The notes below the pieces were generated by a model. The model was not told the DNA's origin and did no database searches. It saw only the letters and a list, made by a program, of their open reading frames with translations. Positions 59,312-64,000 of a DNA stretch of 64,000 bases are shown piece by piece. Position 1 is the first letter of the stretch; every line of letters begins with the position of its first letter. A program made the position numbers and the translations under genes. This DNA is from Duffyella gerundensis. GTDB taxonomy: Bacteria > Pseudomonadota > Gammaproteobacteria > Enterobacterales > Enterobacteriaceae. The DNA lies in assembly GCF_001517405.1 (NCBI RefSeq), contig NZ_LN907827.1, forward strand, positions 572,616-636,615, given 5' to 3'.

Positions 59312-60046
59312 GTGGTAACCAGTGATTTGATGCAAACGGATCTCTCCGTTTGGGGCATGTATGAACATGCAGACATCGTGGTAAAAGCGGTGATGATTGG
59401 GCTGCTGTTGGCCTCGGTTGCCACATGGGCGATCTTCTTCAGTAAATATGCCGAGCTGAGCGGCGCCCGTCGCCGCCTGAAGCGTGAACATCAGGCGCTG
59501 ACCGAAGTGCGATCGCTGAATGAAGCCGCGCAGATTGCCGGTGCATTCAAAGCGCAAAGCGCCAGCCTGCAGCTGATCAAAGACGCGCAGAACGAGCTGG
59601 AGCTCTCTGCGGGCAGCGAAGACAATGACGGCATTAAAGATCGTACCGGCTTTCGCCTTGAGCGCCGCGTTGCCGCCTTCAGCCGTCATGCTGGTCGTGG
59701 CAACGGTTTCCTCGCCACCGTCGGTTCCGTGGCGCCATTTATCGGCCTGTTCGGTACCGTATGGGGCATCATGAACAGCTTCATCGGCATCGCCAAAACG
59801 CAAACCACTAACCTGGCCGTTGTGGCGCCGGGTATCGCCGAAGCGCTGCTGGCTACCGCCGTCGGCCTGGTTGCGGCGATCCCTGCGGTGGTGATCTACA
59901 ACGTATTTGCGCGCATGATTGCCAATTACAAAGCGTCGCTGGGCGATGTTGCCGCGCAGGTGCTGCTGTTGCAGAGCCGCGATCTCGATCTGGCTAACAG
60001 CGGCGTTGGCCGTCCGACGACCACGCAGAAATTACGCTTAGGATAA
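59312..60046 (+). CDS. exbB: TonB energising protein ExbB
   Basis: This 244-residue inner-membrane protein forms the pentameric proton channel of the TonB system with ExbD. Three hydrophobic segments are present, and conserved residues lie in the second and third. The start is a GTG at 59312 with GGAGA six bases before it, and MVTSDLMQTDLSVWGMYEHA fits E. coli ExbB. It is iron-regulated by the Fur box upstream. exbD starts 6 bases after the stop. Confidence 0.95.
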   Translation: MVTSDLMQTDLSVWGMYEHADIVVKAVMIGLLLASVATWAIFFSKYAELSGARRRLKREHQALTEVRSLNEAAQIAGAFKAQSASLQLIKDAQNELELSAGSEDNDGIKDRTGFRLERRVAAFSRHAGRGNGFLATVGSVAPFIGLFGTVWGIMNSFIGIAKTQTTNLAVVAPGIAEALLATAVGLVAAIPAVVIYNVFARMIANYKASLGDVAAQVLLLQSRDLDLANSGVGRPTTTQKLRLG

Positions 60047-60051
60047 TTATC

Positions 60052-60477
60052 ATGGGCATGCGATTAAACGACGGTGTCGAAACAGACGGTGAAATGCATG
60101 AGATCAACGTCACGCCGTTTATCGACGTGATGCTGGTGCTGCTGATTATCTTCATGGTGGCAGCACCGCTGGCCACGGTTGACGTACGCGTTAATCTGCC
60201 AGCCTCCACCAGTTCACCGCAGCCGCGCCCGGAAAAACCGGTTTATCTCTCGATCAAAGCGGATAAGCAGCTCTATATCGGCAATGAAGCGGTGACCGAA
60301 GCCAATCTGGTCAACGTGCTCAGCGCTCAGACGCAGGGCAACAAAGAGACCACCATTTTCTTCCAGGCGGATAAGAGCGTTGATTATGAAACGCTGATGG
60401 GCGTGATGGACGCCTTACGTCAGGCGGGCTATCTCAAGATTGGTCTGATGGGCATGGAAAGCGTCGCGAAAAAATAA
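60052..60477 (+). CDS. exbD: TonB energising protein ExbD
   Basis: This 141-residue protein has one N-terminal transmembrane segment carrying the essential Asp (NVTPFIDVMLVLLIIFMVA) and a periplasmic domain. It works with ExbB and TonB. The ATG at 60052 (MGMRLND) is used, but an in-frame ATG two codons later is also possible. A terminator hairpin follows. Confidence 0.95.
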   Translation: MGMRLNDGVETDGEMHEINVTPFIDVMLVLLIIFMVAAPLATVDVRVNLPASTSSPQPRPEKPVYLSIKADKQLYIGNEAVTEANLVNVLSAQTQGNKETTIFFQADKSVDYETLMGVMDALRQAGYLKIGLMGMESVAKK

Positions 60478-60482
60478 CCGAT

Positions 60483-60530
60483 GCCCGTCCCGCTCAGCTG
60501 CGCAAGGCGGCGAGCGGGCGGGCGTTTATT
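60483..60530. terminator. Hairpin between exbD and ridA
   Basis: GCCCGTCCCGCTC and GAGCGGGCGGGC pair with one bulge and are followed by GTTTATTT. It lies between the convergent exbD and ridA and marks the junction of two regions that are distant in E. coli. Confidence 0.6.
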
Positions 60531-60916
60531 TAACGACGTAACGCAATCGCTTCAATTTCAATTTTCACATCTTTTGGCAGCCGCGCCACTTCCACACAGG
60601 AACGGGCCGGAAAACTCGCCTGATGCTCGCTGAAAAACGCTTCATAGGTAGCGTTCACCGTAGCAAAATCGTTGAGATCCTTAACGAATACGGTGGTTTT
60701 CACGATGTCACCCACCTTCAGTCCGGCTGCTTCCACAATCGCCTGCACGTTCTCCAGCGACTGACGCGTTTGCGCAGCGATATCACTGGCCACGTTGCCG
60801 GTTTTTGGGTCGACCGGAATCTGGCCGGAGGTGATGATCATGCTGCCTAAATCCACGCCCTGTACATAAGGCCCGATGGCGGCTGGTGCGTTGTCGGTAC
60901 TGATTTCACGAGACAT
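60530..60916 (-). CDS. ridA: 2-iminobutanoate/2-iminopropanoate deaminase RidA
   Basis: This 128-residue YjgF/YER057c/UK114 family enzyme hydrolyses reactive enamines and imines made by PLP enzymes, protecting, for example, branched-chain amino acid synthesis. The conserved Arg lies in PARSCVEVARLPKD near residue 105. The start at MSREISTD follows AAGGAG. It lies downstream of pyrI, as in E. coli. A TATAAT on the minus strand at 60975-60980 may be its promoter. Confidence 0.95.
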   Translation of the reverse strand: MSREISTDNAPAAIGPYVQGVDLGSMIITSGQIPVDPKTGNVASDIAAQTRQSLENVQAIVEAAGLKVGDIVKTTVFVKDLNDFATVNATYEAFFSEHQASFPARSCVEVARLPKDVKIEIEAIALRR

Positions 60917-60974
60917 ATTTTCTCCTTGAAGACGTTGACGCAACGGCATCCGTTACGCGCTGACATAGCGGCAC

Positions 60975-60980
60975 CATTAT
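60975..60980 (-). promoter_or_regulatory. Candidate -10 element of ridA, in a hairpin loop
   Basis: On the minus strand TATAAT lies 59 bases before the ridA start, between the arms of GCGGCAC/GTGCCGC. Whether the structure is the end of the pyrBI transcript or part of a ridA promoter cannot be decided; the -35 is poor. Confidence 0.3.
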
Positions 60981-60997
60981 AAGTGCCGCCTCAGGGT

Positions 60998-61462
60998 TTA
61001 CCAGTTTGCCAGCACCACATGATGGGCAAACTCTTTCTCGCAGTATTTGCACTTCAGCTGCACCGCATCCTGGCGTTTACGCACCGCAAAGCTCGAGCAG
61101 ACTGGCTCGTTGCGGCTGATGCAGTTGCTGTTAGGGCAGGTCAGCACCCGCTCAATGCGATCCGGCAGCGTGGGCGAGATTTTGCCGACCACTTCATATT
61201 CGTCGATGCGGTTGACGGTGGCGTGCGGCGCGTAGACGGCCAGCTGGTTGATCTGATCGTCGGTGAGAAAGGTGTTTTCAATTTTGATCAGATCTTTGCG
61301 GCCCATCTCGCCGGAAGGCAGATTCAAGCCGATGGTGATGCGTTGGTCCGTTTCGGTCAGGCGAAACAGGCTCAGCAGCTTAAAGCCAATCTGTGCGGGA
61401 ATGTGGTCAATCACCGTGCCGCGTTTAATCGCTTCAACCTGTAGTTTATTATCCTGTGTCAT
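60998..61462 (-). CDS. pyrI: Aspartate carbamoyltransferase regulatory chain PyrI
   Basis: This 154-residue regulatory subunit binds CTP and ATP and a zinc ion that holds it to the catalytic chain. The zinc ligands are C109, C114, C138 and C141. The start follows AAGGAG. It is 12 bases after pyrB in the pyrLBI operon. Confidence 0.97.
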   Translation of the reverse strand: MTQDNKLQVEAIKRGTVIDHIPAQIGFKLLSLFRLTETDQRITIGLNLPSGEMGRKDLIKIENTFLTDDQINQLAVYAPHATVNRIDEYEVVGKISPTLPDRIERVLTCPNSNCISRNEPVCSSFAVRKRQDAVQLKCKYCEKEFAHHVVLANW

Positions 61463-61474
61463 CGGGTTTTCTCC

Positions 61475-62410
61475 TTACAGATCCAGTTCGCTGTTCATCA
61501 CCAGCGCCAGCAATGCCTGGCGTGCGTAGATACCGTTGCCCGCCTGCTGGAAATACCAGGCGTAAGGCGTCTTATCCACATCGGTGGTGATCTCATCAAT
61601 GCGCGGCAGCGGATGCAGCACCTTCATATTGTCACCGGCGCCGGCCAGGTCGGCAGCGCGCAGGATGAACTGCGCTTTAACGTTGGCGTATTCCGAAGGG
61701 TCAAGACGCTCTTTTTGCACGCGGGTCATATAGAGAATGTCGAGCTGCGGGATCACCTCTTCAATGCTGTCGTGGCGGCTCCAGACAATGCCTTGTTCAT
61801 CCAGCATATCGGTGATGTAACCCGGCATCGCCAGCGCATCCGGCGCGATAAAGTAGAAGCGATTGCCGTCGAATTTGGCCAGGGCCTGCGTCAGTGAATG
61901 CACGGTGCGGCCATATTTCAGATCGCCTACCATCGCCACGCTGAGGTTGCTGAGGCGGCTCTGCGTCTCCTGAATGGTGAACAGGTCGAGCAGCGTTTGC
62001 GTCGGATGCTGATTAGCCCCGTCACCGGCATTGAGGATCGGAATGCCGCCGGAGAACTCAGTGGCCAGACGGGCGGCGCCTTCCTGCGGATGACGCATCA
62101 CGATGGCATCCACATAAGTGCTGATCACCGAAATGGTATCGGCAAGGGTTTCCCCTTTCTTGCCCAGCGACGTATTGCTGCCGTCGGCAAAGCCCACGAC
62201 CGACGCGCCAAGGCGATGCATCGCCGTTTCAAACGACAGGCGCGTACGCGTCGACGCCTCAAAGAAGCAGCTGGCGATCACCTGATGCTTCAGCAGTTCA
62301 GGCTGTGGATGGGCTTTCAGCATGGCGGCGGTATGCAGCACCAGCTCAAGTTCCTGTCGGTTCAAATCGTTAATGGAAATGATGTGCTTGCGATATAGCG
62401 GATTGGCCAT
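61475..62410 (-). CDS. pyrB: Aspartate carbamoyltransferase catalytic chain PyrB
   Basis: This 311-residue enzyme makes carbamoyl aspartate, the first step unique to pyrimidine synthesis. The carbamoyl phosphate loop STRTR lies at 53-57 and HPTQTLLDL in the middle. The start ATG lies three bases after the pyrL stop. It is controlled by the attenuator within pyrL. Confidence 0.97.
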   Translation of the reverse strand: MANPLYRKHIISINDLNRQELELVLHTAAMLKAHPQPELLKHQVIASCFFEASTRTRLSFETAMHRLGASVVGFADGSNTSLGKKGETLADTISVISTYVDAIVMRHPQEGAARLATEFSGGIPILNAGDGANQHPTQTLLDLFTIQETQSRLSNLSVAMVGDLKYGRTVHSLTQALAKFDGNRFYFIAPDALAMPGYITDMLDEQGIVWSRHDSIEEVIPQLDILYMTRVQKERLDPSEYANVKAQFILRAADLAGAGDNMKVLHPLPRIDEITTDVDKTPYAWYFQQAGNGIYARQALLALVMNSELDL

Positions 62411-62413
62411 CTG

Positions 62414-62554
62414 TCATTCTCCTCTGCGCGTGCCGGATAATGGACAAAAAAAAGCCCCTGCAATGAGGGGCTTTCTTAAGATCGAAAATAGAATGGAAGG
62501 CGCGCCTGCAATCAGGCGTGATTGAGCGATGATAAAAGCGTGACGCTGAGTCAT
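62414..62554 (-). CDS. pyrL: pyrBI operon leader peptide PyrL
   Basis: A 46-residue leader (MTQRHAFIIAQSRLIAGAPS at the start, ending GTRRGE) is read on the minus strand from GGAGGAT-preceded ATG to a TGA three bases before pyrB. It contains the attenuator hairpin and U-run: translation coupled to transcription through the U-rich part sets pyrBI expression by UTP. This length and content match known pyrL genes in role, though not in sequence to E. coli's. Confidence 0.85.
   Translation of the reverse strand: MTQRHAFIIAQSRLIAGAPSILFSILRKPLIAGAFFCPLSGTRRGE
62446..62472 (-). terminator. pyrBI attenuator
   Basis: On the minus strand AGCCCCT and AGGGGCT pair around CATTGC and are followed by eight T bases, inside pyrL. 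When UTP is low, RNA polymerase stalls in the T-rich leader, ribosomes catch up, and the hairpin cannot form. Confidence 0.92.
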
Positions 62555-62579
62555 ACATCCTCCCGGCAAAGTGTCGGGC

Positions 62580-62607
62580 ATTATACGGAAACTGTGCCGG
62601 GCAGCAA
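62580..62607 (-). promoter_or_regulatory. pyrBI promoter
   Basis: On the minus strand TTGCTG and TATAAT are spaced by 16 bases. The start region reads TATAATGCCCGACACTTTG; the E. coli operon has AATTTG here, the site of UTP-dependent reiterative transcription. The T-run is kept but the preceding base is C. Confidence 0.8.
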
Positions 62608-62645
62608 GTGAAAAACGGCAGCGCGTAATCGTTTGCCCGCCTTGT

Positions 62646-63656
62646 TCAGGGCGCTTTGCTCAGGGTCGCTACCATGACCGCCTTAATGGTATGCAGACGG
62701 TTCTCAGCCTGATCAAAAACGATGCTGTGCGGCGATTCAAACACCTCGTTGGTCACTTCCATGCCGCCGTGCAGCCCATACTCTTCTGCCATCTGCTGGC
62801 CGAGCGTGGTTTGGTCATCATGAAAAGCGGGCAGGCAGTGCAGAAACTTTACCTCGGGATTGCCGGTCAGTTCCAGCATGGCGCGGTTGACCTGATAATC
62901 ACGCAGTAGCGCGATGCGCTCGGCCCACACCGCCTTGGGTTCGCCCATGGAAACCCAGACGTCGGTATAGATAAAATCCGCGCCCTGTACGCCTTCAGCG
63001 ATCGCTTCGGTCAGGGTGATTTTACCGCCGGTCTGCTGAGCCGCTTCGCGGCAGCTTTCCACCAGTGCCTCATCGGGCCAGCACGCTTTTGGTGCCACCA
63101 GCCGCAGATCGAGGCCAACCAGCGCCGCGGCTTCGAGCATGCTGTTGCCCATGTTATTGCGCGCATCGCCAACGTAGACAAAAGTCATCTCATTCAGCTT
63201 TTTCGTCGGCAGATGCTCCTGCATGGTCAGCAGATCGGCCAGCAATTGCGTAGGATGAAACTCATTGGTCAGCCCATTCCACACCGGCACACCGGCATGC
63301 TGTGCCAGCGTCTCGACAATCTGCTGGCCATGGCCGCGATACTGAATGCCGTCATAGATACGGCCTAACACGCGTGCGGTATCTTTGATCGACTCTTTAT
63401 GGCCTATCTGGCTGCCGCTCGGACCCAAATAAGTGACATTGGCGCCCTGATCGTAAGCGGCAACTTCGAAAGAGCACCGGGTGCGGGTCGAGTCTTTTTC
63501 GAAGATGAGCGCAATGTTTTTTCCGGTCAGCCGCGGTGTTTCATTGCCCTTTTTTTTCGCGCTTTTTAATTCAGCCGCCAGCGTCAGCATGCTGTCTATT
63601 TCCGCCGGGGTGAAATCCAGTAAACGCAGGAAAGAACGGTGATAAAGCGAGGTCAT
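62646..63656 (-). CDS. argF: Ornithine carbamoyltransferase
   Basis: This 336-residue enzyme makes citrulline from ornithine and carbamoyl phosphate in arginine synthesis. STRTR lies at 56-60 and the ornithine/carbamoyl motif [11 protein letters not shown] near 273. It matches E. coli ArgI/ArgF over its length; the single-copy name argF is used. The start at MTSLYHRS follows GGAG. An ARG box lies 25 bases upstream of the start. Confidence 0.96.
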   Translation of the reverse strand: MTSLYHRSFLRLLDFTPAEIDSMLTLAAELKSAKKKGNETPRLTGKNIALIFEKDSTRTRCSFEVAAYDQGANVTYLGPSGSQIGHKESIKDTARVLGRIYDGIQYRGHGQQIVETLAQHAGVPVWNGLTNEFHPTQLLADLLTMQEHLPTKKLNEMTFVYVGDARNNMGNSMLEAAALVGLDLRLVAPKACWPDEALVESCREAAQQTGGKITLTEAIAEGVQGADFIYTDVWVSMGEPKAVWAERIALLRDYQVNRAMLELTGNPEVKFLHCLPAFHDDQTTLGQQMAEEYGLHGGMEVTNEVFESPHSIVFDQAENRLHTIKAVMVATLSKAP

Positions 63657-63680
63657 GTGGTGCTCCATAAGGCGATGCAA

Positions 63681-63698
63681 AATGAATTAAAATTCAAT
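63681..63698. promoter_or_regulatory. ARG box (ArgR operator)
   Basis: AATGAATTAAAATTCAAT matches the 18-base ArgR consensus with both arms TGAAT/ATTCA perfect. Repression by arginine-bound ArgR is expected. A second, poorer copy may lie around 63706-63722 (CTGAATATGCATTTTCA). Confidence 0.8.
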
Positions 63699-63817
63699 TT
63701 AACCGTCTGAATATGCATTTTCAACCCTGAGGTAAAGAAACTTTCGCTTTTGTGTAGTGGCGCGTCGGCGTGTGTGGGAAAATAATCAAGACTCTGCCAA
63801 TTAATGGGGAATAAATC

Positions 63818-64000
63818 ATGGCATATGAAGAATTACTGGAAGAACAGCGCGAAGAGACGCGGCTGATCATTGAAGAGCTGCTGGACGATGGAAGCGATCC
63901 GGAAGCGCTCTACACCATTGAGCATCATCTCTCCTGCAACAACTTCGACTCGCTGGAAAAAGTGGCGGTAGACGCGTTCAAGCTGGGCTATGAAGTCAGC
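63818..64000 (+). CDS. rraB: Ribonuclease E inhibitor protein B RraB, cut by window end
   Basis: The first 61 codons are present and the frame runs off the end. [20 protein letters not shown] and [16 protein letters not shown] match RraB (YjgD), which binds RNase E and modulates mRNA decay. It lies beside argF as in E. coli and is divergent from it. Confidence 0.93.
   Translation, partial: MAYEELLEEQREETRLIIEELLDDGSDPEALYTIEHHLSCNNFDSLEKVAVDAFKLGYEVS

Overview
The window is a stretch of chromosome from an enterobacterium, most likely in the Erwiniaceae, with Pantoea the best guess. The evidence is close protein-level resemblance to Escherichia coli housekeeping genes in E. coli-like order, a pyrBI leader peptide of the type I recall from Pantoea, and accessory genes in places where E. 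coli carries others. No rRNA, tRNA, insertion sequence, prophage or CRISPR array was seen.

Layout. Positions 1-28500 are core genome. They hold mug, the rpsU-dnaG-rpoD macromolecular synthesis operon (minus strand), tsaD, plsY, folB, uppP, cca, ygiM, ygiF-glnE, hldE, ubiK, an FMN riboswitch with ribB, a SleB-like hydrolase, zupT, ygiD, tolC-ygiB-ygiC (minus strand), and the nudF-yqiB-cpdA-yqiA-parE operon. Positions 28500-39200 are accessory and lie between parE and ygiN, where E. coli has qseBC. They hold a TPR/glycosyltransferase-like protein, a LysR regulator, and a three-gene surface locus: an Ig-repeat protein with a BapA-type prefix, an OmpA-family protein, and a second, larger Ig-repeat protein. 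Positions 39200-46900 return to core genes: ygiN and mdaB, a PheC-like periplasmic dehydratase, parC, plsC, ftsP and dkgA. Positions 47000-54100 hold a YqhC-like AraC regulator, then a second accessory block: a FimZ-like response regulator facing a five-gene chaperone-usher fimbrial operon. Positions 54000-64000 hold yghB, metC, a three-gene TRAP transporter, exbBD, and then ridA, pyrI, pyrB, pyrL, argF and the start of rraB. In E. coli this last group is far from exbBD, so a rearrangement junction lies near 60.5 kb.

How the genes work together. The core part covers transcription and replication initiation, topoisomerase IV (both subunits), cell-envelope precursors (uppP, plsY, plsC, hldE), cofactor synthesis (folB, ribB, ubiK), nitrogen control (glnE), cAMP turnover (cpdA), TonB energisation (exbBD), and pyrimidine and arginine synthesis. 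The two accessory blocks are both surface and adhesion systems and carry the most unusual signals. Two of the three Ig/OmpA genes share a 13-base element just upstream of their starts, and one copy sits in a hairpin with a GGA loop. The fimbrial operon is preceded by an 11-base perfect inverted repeat that could bound a small invertible segment or form an operator.

Limits: all identifications rest on recognised protein families and motifs read by eye. No database search or computation was possible.
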